Of a stretch of 64,000 bases of DNA, positions 45,469 to 54,267 are shown piece by piece. The first letter of the stretch is position 1, and every line of letters starts with the position of its first letter. The notes below the pieces were generated by a model. It was not told the DNA's origin. It saw only the letters and a list, made by a program, of their open reading frames with translations, and ran no database searches. The stretch lies in the NCBI GenBank assembly GCA_963780135.1, contig CAWAAR010000001.1:124001-188000 (forward strand), read 5' to 3'. Made by a program: the position numbers and the translations under genes. Origin of the DNA: Clostridium_AM sp963780135. GTDB lineage: Bacteria; Bacillota; Clostridia; Clostridiales; Clostridiaceae.

Positions 45469-46188
45469 TTGTTTATGGATATTATTGGATATAAAGGAAT
45501 TACCACCTCAAATTATACGACTAAAAACGATACAAAAAACAGGGATAATAAAAGTGATGGTACTATTGATACTTCAAAATCCCAAGGGATGACACAAAAT
45601 TCAAAAACTGATACATTTGTTAAATCTACAGAAAAGGAATCAGAAAGTTCAAGCTACAAACCTGTAAAACAGAAACTTTCTACAGAAGAAGTTAAAGCTT
45701 TAAAAGAAGAACAGGAAAATTTAAAAACAGATCTTATAAAAAAATTCATAAGTGATACAATAAACACTCAAAATAAATTACTTGGAAAATCAACTGAAAG
45801 TGGAACTACTGGTATGTCAAAAGAGACTACAGATTTACTTACTAAAGTGTTTGGATCTATAGAAAATGCATACCCACCACTAGCAACAACTCCAGAAGGT
45901 GCACAGAAAGCAATATCAGAAGGGGGTGCATATTCTGTAAATGCAGTTGCCGATCGTATTATGACTATGGCAACTTCTATAGCAGGAGATGATCCAGCCA
46001 AATTACAGCAAATGAGGGCTGCAGTAGAAAAGGGTTTTTCACAAGCAGGATTAGATTTTAATAAGGCAACAAACAGTGATTTACCACAAATTTGTAAAGA
46101 TACCTGTAGTGAAGTCATGAAGAGATTTGATGAATTGCAGAATAAAACTAGCACTACTACTGAGAAAGTTACAGATAACAACAAATAA
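45469..46188 (+). CDS. uncharacterised Ser/Thr/Lys-rich protein, probable sigma-D regulon member
   Basis: This 239-aa protein has no signal peptide or membrane segment. Residues 1-70 are a disordered Ser/Thr/Lys/Asp-rich region. Residues 70-225 form a helical domain with GGAYSVNAVADRIMTMATSIAGDDPAKLQQMRAAVEKGF as its best-conserved-looking part, similar in style to DUF5610-like proteins. The sigma-28 promoter suggests a link to flagella or motility. The start is ambiguous: TTG at 45469 has the better spacing from GGGGG; an ATG is two codons later. Confidence 0.7.
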   Translation: MFMDIIGYKGITTSNYTTKNDTKNRDNKSDGTIDTSKSQGMTQNSKTDTFVKSTEKESESSSYKPVKQKLSTEEVKALKEEQENLKTDLIKKFISDTINTQNKLLGKSTESGTTGMSKETTDLLTKVFGSIENAYPPLATTPEGAQKAISEGGAYSVNAVADRIMTMATSIAGDDPAKLQQMRAAVEKGFSQAGLDFNKATNSDLPQICKDTCSEVMKRFDELQNKTSTTTEKVTDNNK

Positions 46189-46275
46189 CTATGTTTATCA
46201 AAACTGTTTTATATGTGTTCCAAAATTTTTAGATGTGAATACTTATTACTTACTCAACTTTCGCAGTTTAAGCAA

Positions 46276-46339
46276 GATGCGACGCATTTTTTTGAGAGGA
46301 CATAGGACAATTGTCCTCTCAAAAAAAGTTGCATCGCAT
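46276..46339. terminator. long bidirectional terminator hairpin
   Basis: A 16-bp perfect stem TTTTTTTGAGAGGACA / TGTCCTCTCAAAAAAA (46287-46302 with 46312-46327) is extended by GATGCGACGCA and GTTGCATCGCAT arms. It separates the convergent gene at 45469 and the xdh operon end. Confidence 0.8.
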
Positions 46340-46376
46340 TATTTTTATTATAAATTTATTATTAATTGCCAAAGAA

Positions 46377-47195
46377 TCAAATTCCATTGTTTTCAAGAAA
46401 ATCTCGCAGCAAATTCATACATACAGTCTTTCTGTATTCTGCAGAAATTCTACCTTTTACAGGAACAATTGCCTTATCATATGCTAAAAGATAATCTTCC
46501 TTCACAGTCTTTGCCTCTTCAATAGTTTTACCAATAAGCATTGCATCAATGTCAGCCTGCCTTATTATAGTGTCGCTAACTGCACCAAATGCTGTCATAC
46601 AGCTAACTATCTTACCAAGTTTTACATTAAGAATAGCGGCAAAAGATACTCTAGAAATTGCCAATGCATTTCTTGCACCCACTTTCTTATAATAGTAGTT
46701 ACTAATACCTGTTTTTTTCATAAGAATCTCAACAAGCAGTTCATCTTTGTGCAGTGAAGTCTTTTTTTTACCAAGATAGAACTCAGTAATAGGAATCACA
46801 CGTTCTCCTCTGCTACTAACAATCCGAAGTTTAGAATCTGTGGCAAAAAAAATCAGTGCACTGTCCGCCTTAGCTGATCCGTTGCAAATATTTCCACCAA
46901 CAGTGCCCAGGTTACGAATTGCTGGTGCTGCAATCTGTGATACTGCTTCCTTTAAAATAGCAGGAGTTAATTCATTTTCAATAATATCAGTAAAAGTGCA
47001 TGCGGCCCCAATACGAATATATTCCTTATCTTCTATGATATTTTTCATCTCTGGTACTTTATTAAGGAATAAATAGGTAGCACTTTCATCTGCTTTAATC
47101 ATCAAATCTGTACCTCCTGCATAAGGAGTAACAGCTTCCTTTGCAATGATGTCCAGTGCTTCCTTTAAAGATTTTGACCTACACCCGTTTACCAT
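46377..47195 (-). CDS. xdhB: xanthine dehydrogenase-type FAD-binding subunit
   Basis: This 272-aa FAD subunit of a molybdenum hydroxylase has the FAD motif TPYAGGTDLMIK (about residues 22-33), the second site PAIRNLGTVGGNICNGSAKADS (about 90-111), and a C-terminal CO-dehydrogenase-type domain. It passes electrons from the 2Fe-2S subunit to the acceptor. It overlaps the xdhC stop by a few bases and is the last gene of the operon; AGGAGGGG precedes ATG. Confidence 0.92.
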   Translation of the reverse strand: MVNGCRSKSLKEALDIIAKEAVTPYAGGTDLMIKADESATYLFLNKVPEMKNIIEDKEYIRIGAACTFTDIIENELTPAILKEAVSQIAAPAIRNLGTVGGNICNGSAKADSALIFFATDSKLRIVSSRGERVIPITEFYLGKKKTSLHKDELLVEILMKKTGISNYYYKKVGARNALAISRVSFAAILNVKLGKIVSCMTAFGAVSDTIIRQADIDAMLIGKTIEEAKTVKEDYLLAYDKAIVPVKGRISAEYRKTVCMNLLRDFLENNGI

Positions 47196-47656
47196 AACCC
47201 CTTCCCCTCCTTTGCTGCCATTAAAATAGCTTTAACTATGGCATTGTAGCCAGTACATCTGCAAAGATTACCAGAAATACCTTCACGAATCTCTGTTTCT
47301 GTAGGATTTGGATTCTTGGCAAGAATACATTCTGATGCAAGTATCATTCCTGGAATACAAAAACCACACTGTACAGCACTTACAAAAGCATATGCCTTAT
47401 CAAGAACTGCAAAACGTTCAGTTTTACTATACCCTTCAATGGTCATAATAGTACTTCTCTCAATACTACCCATGGCTATCATACAAGAGTTAACTAATCT
47501 ATCATTGAGAATGACAGAGCAGGCACCACATTCACCTTCTTTACAACCGCATTTTACGCCAGTTATATGAAATTCACTTCTAAGTACATCCAATAAACGC
47601 TCATTTGCCTTAGCAGTGGATGTAACCTTGTTACCGTTAAGAATAAATTCTATCAT
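47189..47656 (-). CDS. xdhC: xanthine dehydrogenase-type 2Fe-2S subunit
   Basis: At 155 aa this is the usual small-subunit size. It has the plant-type cluster GCKEGECGACSV (about residues 36-47, then C59) and the second cluster CGFCIPGMI...CRCTGY (about 98-139). The start overlaps the upstream stop (TAATG), so translation is coupled. It works with the flanking Mo and FAD subunits. Gene names for the two small subunits vary between species. Confidence 0.93.
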   Translation of the reverse strand: MIEFILNGNKVTSTAKANERLLDVLRSEFHITGVKCGCKEGECGACSVILNDRLVNSCMIAMGSIERSTIMTIEGYSKTERFAVLDKAYAFVSAVQCGFCIPGMILASECILAKNPNPTETEIREGISGNLCRCTGYNAIVKAILMAAKEGKGLW

Positions 47657-49769
47657 TACTTAAGCACCTCCTGTAAAACTCTCATAGCATCTTCTTGTGT
47701 GAATGGCACCTTATTTAAATTTACACAAAGTGCATTTTCCATGGCTTCAAGATAAGCTGGAGCCACACCAACAAGAGGAAGTTCACCTGCACCCTTTGCC
47801 CCATATGGACCATAAGTATATGGATTATTAATGATTTCAGTTACTAGATTGGGCACATCTACTGCTGTAGGAATGATGTAATCACTAAAGCTATTATTAC
47901 GAATCATACCTTTATCATTGCAGTCCATCTGCTCCATAGAAGCATAACCAATACCTTGAAGTAAACCTCCCTGCATCTGACCCTGTATAATATTCATATC
48001 AATAGGAACACCAACATCAAAAATACCCCATGTTCCAAGAATCTTTGTAGTAGCAGTAAGTGTATCTACTTCCACTTCAATAGCATTAACAGACCAAGCA
48101 TAAGTTGGATAAGCATCTCCCTTGAATTCTTTAAGACTAAAAGGAATTACAAAGTCAGGCTCAACAAAATGTTCTTCTACAACTTGTTGTTCTCCAGATT
48201 TCCATTCTTTCTTAAGCTTTTCTGATGCACTCTTAAGTAATCCTCCAACTGTCATTAAAGAACGACTTGCTACAGTAGGACCTGAATCAGGCACATAATC
48301 TGTATCTGGGTTACTTATAAATACTTCGTCATAAGAAATGCCAAGAGTATCTGCAACTATTTTGCAAAAAGTTGTTTTAATACCTTGACCTATATCGGAG
48401 TTGCTTGCTAGAATCTCTACCGTATCATCTTCATTTTTTTTAATCTTCACAACAGCTTTAATAATGTCGCGTTCTCCGCTGCCAGTAAAACCACATCCAT
48501 GGAAGAACATAGACATACCAATTCCCCTACGGTATCGTCCCTTCTGATTCTTGTACAGTTTACGCTTCGCACGATAATCTGTAAGTTCATCAATCCGTGC
48601 AATCATTTCAGGCAGAGGTACATGGAAATGATACTTTCCACTTGTAGAAGTAGCATCCCCTTGTTTAACAATATATTTTTCCTTAAGTTCAAGTGAATCA
48701 ATACCCATTTCCTTTGCAATATGATCCATAATCATTTCTACTGCAAAGACAGTCTGAGGAGCACCAAATCCACGATAGGCTCCGCAGGGTACAGTATTTG
48801 TCTTAACCGCACGTCCTGCAACACGAAGATTGTCTATACGATATACACCACTTGCACAAATCAATCCACGCTGCAAAACAACTGGAGAAAGCGTTGTATA
48901 TGCACCACTATTGAATAAAACATCAATATCCATACCAGTAATTTCACCATTTTTAACAGCTACTTTATAGGTGCAGATAGATGGATGACGTTTTGAAGTA
49001 AACTCCATATCTTCTCTTCTATCAAATATGACCTTAACTGGTTTATTTGCTTTTTTGCTGCTACTGCAGTTTGACAAGCAAGTATAGAAGGAAATGCTTC
49101 CTTACCACCAAAGCCTCCACCAGTAACATCTTGGATAATTTGAACATCCTTCTTATCATAGCCCAAGGCTTTAGATACTGCATTATACACATAATACGGG
49201 CACTGCATAGATCCACGTACAGTCATTCGCCCGTCATGTGGATAAGCAATTATACCTTGGGTTTCAAGATAAGCCTGTTCCTGATAACCTGTCTGAAAAG
49301 TCTCAATAAAAACACGATCAGCTTCTTTAAGTGCCTTATCTATATCTCCTTTGGCATAATTGTAATTGAAAAAAGCAGTATCAGATTTTAACATATCAAG
49401 TACAGGAACTTGTTCTTCATATATCACAATGATTTCATTCAAAATTCTCAGGACTTCTTTAAGATTTGATCCAACAACCATCAAAATTGGCTCACCAACA
49501 TACTCCACAGTGTCTTCTGCATAAACAGGTGTATCATCAAGTACAATTGAAACACGGTTTACACCTGTTACGTCGTTCTTGTCAACAATAAAATAATCTT
49601 CAGGCAATTTAGGAAGAATAATACTTTTTATGCATGCTTTTGCCTTTATAGAGTGCAGCAGCTTGCCATAAAACATACCATCTATTACAAGATCATCCAC
49701 ATAAAGAGCGTGACCAGTTATTTTTGATTCATGATCTTTTTTCTTTACAGATTTACTGATATTTTCCAT
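47656..49769 (-). pseudogene. xdhA: molybdenum-binding subunit of xanthine dehydrogenase, -1 frameshift
   Basis: The N-terminal piece (49769 onward, about 235 residues) holds the aldehyde-oxidase hammerhead domain and VTGGGFGGKEAFPSILA. The frame is then lost at an A6 run near 49060 where A7 would give AAKKANKPVKVIFDRR. The remainder is intact to 47656, with RGFGAPQT, SNSDIGQGIKTTFCKI and GAKGAGELPLVGVAPA as the Mo-pterin contacts and the catalytic Glu. A single base in a homopolymer separates an intact 704-residue protein from a broken one, so error or slippage must be considered. Confidence 0.9.
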
Positions 49770-49804
49770 ATAATGCCTCCTATATATTTAATTTATTTTA
49801 CACA

Positions 49805-52372
49805 CTATTTATTTTTTGACTTTTTATAAAACGTATCTTTTAATGGCAACTGGGAGCGGAATTTACCATCTAATCTATAATAAGCGTGAGAACAAGCTGG
49901 AGCTGTGGGAATCAAACATAATTCTCCGCATCCTTTTGCTCCATATGTTTCAGGAATTTTTCCTTTCCCCTGTACGAGAATAACTTCAAGTTTAGGGACA
50001 TCCTTTGATCTCATAAGTCCTAATGTACCTAACTTTGTCTTAGGATAACATCCTTCAATCTTAAACTCTTCTGTCATAGCATATCCCAGTCCCATAATAA
50101 TACCGCCTTCAATCTGTCCTTCAACTGACTGGATATTAACAGGTGTTCCAACATCATATGCTGCTACTACTTTTTCAACTTTTCCTTCTTTATCAAGGAT
50201 GACAACCTGCGCTCCATAACTATAGCTTACATGACTAATTGGATTTTCTTTTATAGACCCCATTGGATCTGTTTTTGTAGAATATTCTCCATAAAATTCT
50301 CTACCTTCCAAATCATCAAGCGTTAATCCTTTGTCTAATTCCATTTTCAATTTTTCAGACACTCGTCTTACAGCTTCACCAGTTACTACCGTCTGCCTAG
50401 AAGCCGTACTAGTTCCTGAATCGGGTGTTCGAACAGTATCGGCTCTTTCATGCACTATAAGATCTGGATTTAAACCTGTTGTCTCACAAAGCACAGTAAC
50501 ACACATCGTCCCAATCCCCTGGCCCATACATGCTGCGGAAGTTCGAATATGAACTTTACCCTCCTCAATGGATAAAATACAACGACCAATGTCCTTCTTC
50601 CCTACACCAGTTCCACTATTTTTGAATGCTATAGCAATACCTGAATATGGATTTGACTCATATACATCCTTAACAGCTTCCAAACATTCTGCCATGGCAA
50701 CGCTTTCATCTGCTATCTGGCCATTAGGTAGCACCTGACCAGGACGGATTGCATTACGATAACGCATTTCCCATGGCGAAATCCCCACCATTTCTGCTAG
50801 TAAATTAATATTATTTTCAGTAGCAAAGCAGCTTTGAGTTACCCCAAAACCTCGAAACGCTCCACCAACAACATTATTGGTATAAACTGACATGCCAAAA
50901 ATGTCAATATTCTGATAATTATAAGGTCCAGCCGCATGCGTACACGCTCTTTGTAATACAGGTCCACCAAGAGATGCATATGCACCTGTGTCAGCAATAA
51001 TAACAGCTTTCATACCTGTCAAATAACCATTTTCATCACAAGCTGTTGTAAATTCCATTTCCATTGCATGGCGTTTAACATGATAATCCAAACTTTCCTG
51101 TCTTGAAAATTTTACTTTCACTGGTTTTTTTGTGTACCATGCCATGAGTGCTGCAAGATGTTGAACTGTCATATCTTCCTTGCCACCAAATCCTCCTCCA
51201 ACAAGTTTAGTTTGGCAATGTACTTTTTCTTTTGGAATCTGAAGCATATTTGAAATTTCACGCTGCTCATCATATATGGATTGTGAACCAGAATACAACA
51301 AAATACCATCTTCTCCTTCAGGCATAGCAATTGCACATTCCGGTTCCATAAATCCATGTTCTTGAAATGGTGTCTTATATTTTCTTGTTACAACATATTT
51401 AGAATTCTTAATTGCCGTCTCTGCATCACCACGTTGTAAAATAGAACGGCTCATAATATTTCCATCTGCATGGATTAAAGGTGCATCTCCCTTTAAAGCA
51501 TCTGTTGGACAAGTAACTGGCTCCAGCTCTGTGTATTCAACTTGAACTAACTGACATACTTCATCAAGTTTGTCTTTATGATAAGTTGATACTAATGCTA
51601 GTGAATCTCCTACATATCTTGTAGTTCCACCTTCAGCAATCATTACATCCCAATCTTGCTTTATATGCCCAATAACATTATTTGGAACATCCTTTGATAG
51701 CAAAATTTTCACACAATCCGGATGAGCTTCTGCTTTACTAATATCAATTTTGTTTATAATAGCTCTTGGATATTTGGAACGAACTGTTTTTGCATAAATC
51801 ATTCCAGGTAATTCAATATCATCTACAAAAATACCTGTCCCATTTACTTTTTCCACTGCATCAACACGTTTAAATTTTTGTGCTACTTTCAATTTACTTG
51901 TAGGAACTGGTATTTCAAGATTGTCTCTGAAATATTTTGCTGCCATTAAAATAGCTTCTTCAATTTTCTTGTAACCTGTACAACGGCAAATATTTCCGTT
52001 GATTGCTTTCTTTACATCTATGTTAGTTGGATTAGGATTAACATCTATCAATGCTTTTGCACAAATTATCATTCCTGGAATGCAAAAACCGCACTGAACT
52101 GCACCTGCTTCTCCAAAACAATGTTCATAAACTTCTTTTTCTCTATGGCTTAATCCTTCAACAGTTAAAATCTGCTTTCCTAGGAATTTTGATACTTTTT
52201 GTAAACAAGCTTTTACCGCTTTTCCATCTACTAAAACAGTACATGTCCCACATGCTCCTTCACTACATCCATCTTTTGCAGAAGTAATTCTAAGTTCATC
52301 TCTTAAAAATGACAATAAAGGTTTGTCCGTTTGAGAAACTACATCTTTACCATTTATATTTAGAGTAAACAT
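49805..52372 (-). CDS. single-chain selenium-type xanthine dehydrogenase (2Fe-2S plus Mo domains)
   Basis: At 855 aa this fuses an N-terminal 2Fe-2S domain (GCSEGACGTCTVL at about residues 36-48, then CGFCIPGMI and CRCTGY near 95-140) to the complete Mo-binding subunit (hammerhead VDAVEKVNGTGIFVDDIELPG; KLVGGGFGGKEDM; GGAFRGFGVTQS; AACMGQGIG; YGAKGCGELCLIPTAPA). This architecture is that of the selenium-dependent xanthine dehydrogenase family, where Se is a labile ligand of Mo, not selenocysteine. Purine oxidation is the likely role. A YedF gene at 60608 agrees with selenium use. Confidence 0.9.
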   Translation of the reverse strand: MFTLNINGKDVVSQTDKPLLSFLRDELRITSAKDGCSEGACGTCTVLVDGKAVKACLQKVSKFLGKQILTVEGLSHREKEVYEHCFGEAGAVQCGFCIPGMIICAKALIDVNPNPTNIDVKKAINGNICRCTGYKKIEEAILMAAKYFRDNLEIPVPTSKLKVAQKFKRVDAVEKVNGTGIFVDDIELPGMIYAKTVRSKYPRAIINKIDISKAEAHPDCVKILLSKDVPNNVIGHIKQDWDVMIAEGGTTRYVGDSLALVSTYHKDKLDEVCQLVQVEYTELEPVTCPTDALKGDAPLIHADGNIMSRSILQRGDAETAIKNSKYVVTRKYKTPFQEHGFMEPECAIAMPEGEDGILLYSGSQSIYDEQREISNMLQIPKEKVHCQTKLVGGGFGGKEDMTVQHLAALMAWYTKKPVKVKFSRQESLDYHVKRHAMEMEFTTACDENGYLTGMKAVIIADTGAYASLGGPVLQRACTHAAGPYNYQNIDIFGMSVYTNNVVGGAFRGFGVTQSCFATENNINLLAEMVGISPWEMRYRNAIRPGQVLPNGQIADESVAMAECLEAVKDVYESNPYSGIAIAFKNSGTGVGKKDIGRCILSIEEGKVHIRTSAACMGQGIGTMCVTVLCETTGLNPDLIVHERADTVRTPDSGTSTASRQTVVTGEAVRRVSEKLKMELDKGLTLDDLEGREFYGEYSTKTDPMGSIKENPISHVSYSYGAQVVILDKEGKVEKVVAAYDVGTPVNIQSVEGQIEGGIIMGLGYAMTEEFKIEGCYPKTKLGTLGLMRSKDVPKLEVILVQGKGKIPETYGAKGCGELCLIPTAPACSHAYYRLDGKFRSQLPLKDTFYKKSKNK

Positions 52373-52419
52373 AAATACCCTCCCATTTTATAACATTTTA
52401 ACATTTTATTGTTATAATC

Positions 52420-52448
52420 ATTATAAAACGGAGGGTACTTTTTATCAA
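52420..52448 (-). promoter_or_regulatory. promoter of the xanthine dehydrogenase operon
   Basis: On the minus strand TTGATA (52448-52443), 17 bp and TATAAT (52425-52420). A near-palindrome GTTATAAT-C-ATTATAA (52411-52427) covers the -10 and may be an operator. A second pair TACCCTCC/GGAGGGTA links the spacer with the ribosome site. Confidence 0.75.
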
Positions 52449-52499
52449 ATTCTTTATGAAAAGAACTTGCTTCATATAAAATAATTTTTAGGGCACTTT

Positions 52500-53429
52500 T
52501 TAAAATAATCTATCAAATTCATCTTTTGCATACTGACGTACATTCTGCTCAAATTGTTGATATTTTTCCAAAAAATCAATACCTTCTTTTGTCAAATAAG
52601 TATTTCCACCCTTACTACCACCATGTTTTCTTTCAACTACTGCATATCCAAGCTCTTGCTCTAGCTGGTTTAACATATTCCACGCTTTACTATAAGAAAG
52701 TGCAATATGTCTGCATGCACTTCGTACAGAATGGGTATCTTGAATCAAAGTTAAAAGTAATTTTGTTCTTGAATTAAAAAATAGTGATTCTTTTTCAATG
52801 CTGATTCTAATAAAAGGATGTAGTATACGCTGATTATGTTTTTTTAAAAGTTGATCCAATATATCAATATCATCCATATCACTTATAATACCCTCATCAT
52901 CTACATCCATACATTGAGCTTTAACCCCAACATCTTGAATAGCTCCCCTCATTCCCATATTTCCATCATATTCTAGAATTCTAGGAATTAATTCACAAGA
53001 TATCAAAAGAGGATGACCAGATTTTCCATGATAAGATGGAGAAATTACTCTTGCACCAGATTCCATCATCCTTTGAAGTGTATCTGGTGTAAACATAGGA
53101 ATATTCACTGGATTAAATATTACCTGATCACATTTATTCTGCAAAAAATCTATCCCTATTTTTGCAGAATCAAACATATCTGAGTTTTCATACTGTTGAT
53201 TTCTCAAAAATATAATCCCATAATCAGACAAATGATGTTCAATTTCTTTAGCCTTATATCCAGTAATTATAACAATTGGCGAAATTCCAACCTTTTGAAA
53301 GGTTAATACAATTCTTTTTACTACAGTAATAGAACCTATTTTTAGTAATGGCTGTGATTCATTTTTTTCTGATGTTTTTCCTGCTGCAACAATTATTCCG
53401 CCTGTTATTTTCTTCTCCTTGTCTTTCAT
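52500..53429 (-). CDS. MocA-like nucleotidyltransferase fused to a ModE-type DNA-binding domain
   Basis: This 309-aa protein has two parts. Residues 10-200 are a NTP-transferase fold as in MocA/MobA (GGIIVAAGK, IVIITGYKAKEIE, FNPVNIPMFTPDTL), the enzymes that cap molybdopterin with CMP or GMP. Residues 205-300 are a LysR-like winged helix of the ModE N-terminal type (LLLTLIQDTHSVRSACRHIALSYSKAWNMLNQLEQELG, then GGSKGGNTYLTKEG). It lies upstream of the Mo hydroxylase genes on the same strand. It is the only ModE-like DNA binder in the window and thus the candidate regulator of the ModE boxes at 10328 and 13996 (inference). Confidence 0.88.
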   Translation of the reverse strand: MKDKEKKITGGIIVAAGKTSEKNESQPLLKIGSITVVKRIVLTFQKVGISPIVIITGYKAKEIEHHLSDYGIIFLRNQQYENSDMFDSAKIGIDFLQNKCDQVIFNPVNIPMFTPDTLQRMMESGARVISPSYHGKSGHPLLISCELIPRILEYDGNMGMRGAIQDVGVKAQCMDVDDEGIISDMDDIDILDQLLKKHNQRILHPFIRISIEKESLFFNSRTKLLLTLIQDTHSVRSACRHIALSYSKAWNMLNQLEQELGYAVVERKHGGSKGGNTYLTKEGIDFLEKYQQFEQNVRQYAKDEFDRLF

Positions 53430-53543
53430 ATTCCTACCTCTTACTCTATTTAGGCAGTGTCAAATATGGCACTCTGCCTTTTTATTACATTATAGCTTAA
53501 TGAGTAATTAATATAAATAGGTTTATCTATTAATCAATTCAAC

Positions 53544-53590
53544 AAAAGAAATACCATTACATAGCTTTTCTATGTAATGGTATTTCTTTT
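53544..53590 (-). terminator. 21-bp perfect hairpin overlapping the nucleotidase 3' end
   Basis: AAAAGAAATACCATTACATAG (53544-53564) pairs perfectly with 53570-53590. The last ten codons and the stop of the nucleotidase gene form part of the stem. The loop is 5 nt; the U-tract is short. Confidence 0.7.
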
Positions 53591-54138
53591 ACTATTTCAT
53601 ATATTTCATTCCAATTAAACACTCTAATTATATTTTTATTTAAAGGCTTCCTATTATAATTGGTATCTATAAGTAGTACCTTAAAACCATTTTCCGACAA
53701 CTGCACAGCATTTGTATAGGAGTCTTCTATAAATATATCACATTTAAGTTTTTTAGCCATATCTACCTTATAATGAGTTCCTAGAACAAAGACTTCATCG
53801 TAAGGAATTCTTTTTTTCTTTAAATAAGAATAAGTAAGAATTTTTAAATCTTTATCCCTTGCAGTAACAAAATATATATTATTTATGCTTATTAACTCTT
53901 CTATTATCTCTCTAGCATTTTCTCTTAACTTTACTTCTTCATTATGCATTTCAAACTTATTTTTGTTATAAAAATCATCGTATTCTTCCCTAGTTATTCC
54001 CATAACCTTATCAATTTCATACTCCGTTACTTTATCAATAGTTACACTTTTGTTAAAGTATTTATTAGTAATATTTAGCCAAAAGTACGGATCAGTAATT
54101 GTTCCATCAATATCAATACATATATTAAGATTTTTCAT
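53557..54138 (-). CDS. HAD-type 5' nucleotidase (YqfW/deoxyribonucleotidase-like)
   Basis: This 193-aa protein has motif I ICIDIDGTITDPYFW (nucleophile Asp9, Asp11), YFVTARDKD as motif II at about 90, and IFIEDSYTNAVQL as motif III/IV at about 137. The short cap between residues 20 and 75 is typical of 5'(3')-deoxyribonucleotidase-like HADs. It probably dephosphorylates nucleotides. A GTG start three codons earlier is possible, but AGGTAGG spacing favours the ATG at 54138. Confidence 0.85.
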   Translation of the reverse strand: MKNLNICIDIDGTITDPYFWLNITNKYFNKSVTIDKVTEYEIDKVMGITREEYDDFYNKNKFEMHNEEVKLRENAREIIEELISINNIYFVTARDKDLKILTYSYLKKKRIPYDEVFVLGTHYKVDMAKKLKCDIFIEDSYTNAVQLSENGFKVLLIDTNYNRKPLNKNIIRVFNWNEIYEIVKEIPLHRKAM

Positions 54139-54267
54139 TTTTAACACCTACCTTTAATATTATTCTAATACATTGCTGTTAAGTAGATATTAAAAACACG
54201 TAAATATTATTTATTATAATATTTTAATTTAAAGAAACCATTTCCCACTTTCTTGAATATACAAAAA

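Noticed and set aside
45768..46184. 138-codon minus-strand frame
   Set aside because: It is antisense to the gene at 45469, which has a ribosome site and promoter; this frame has neither.
52373..52499. Moco or tungsten cofactor riboswitch upstream of the xdh operon
   Set aside because: The leader from the predicted start is about 40 nt, far shorter than that RNA class, and no matching structure is visible.
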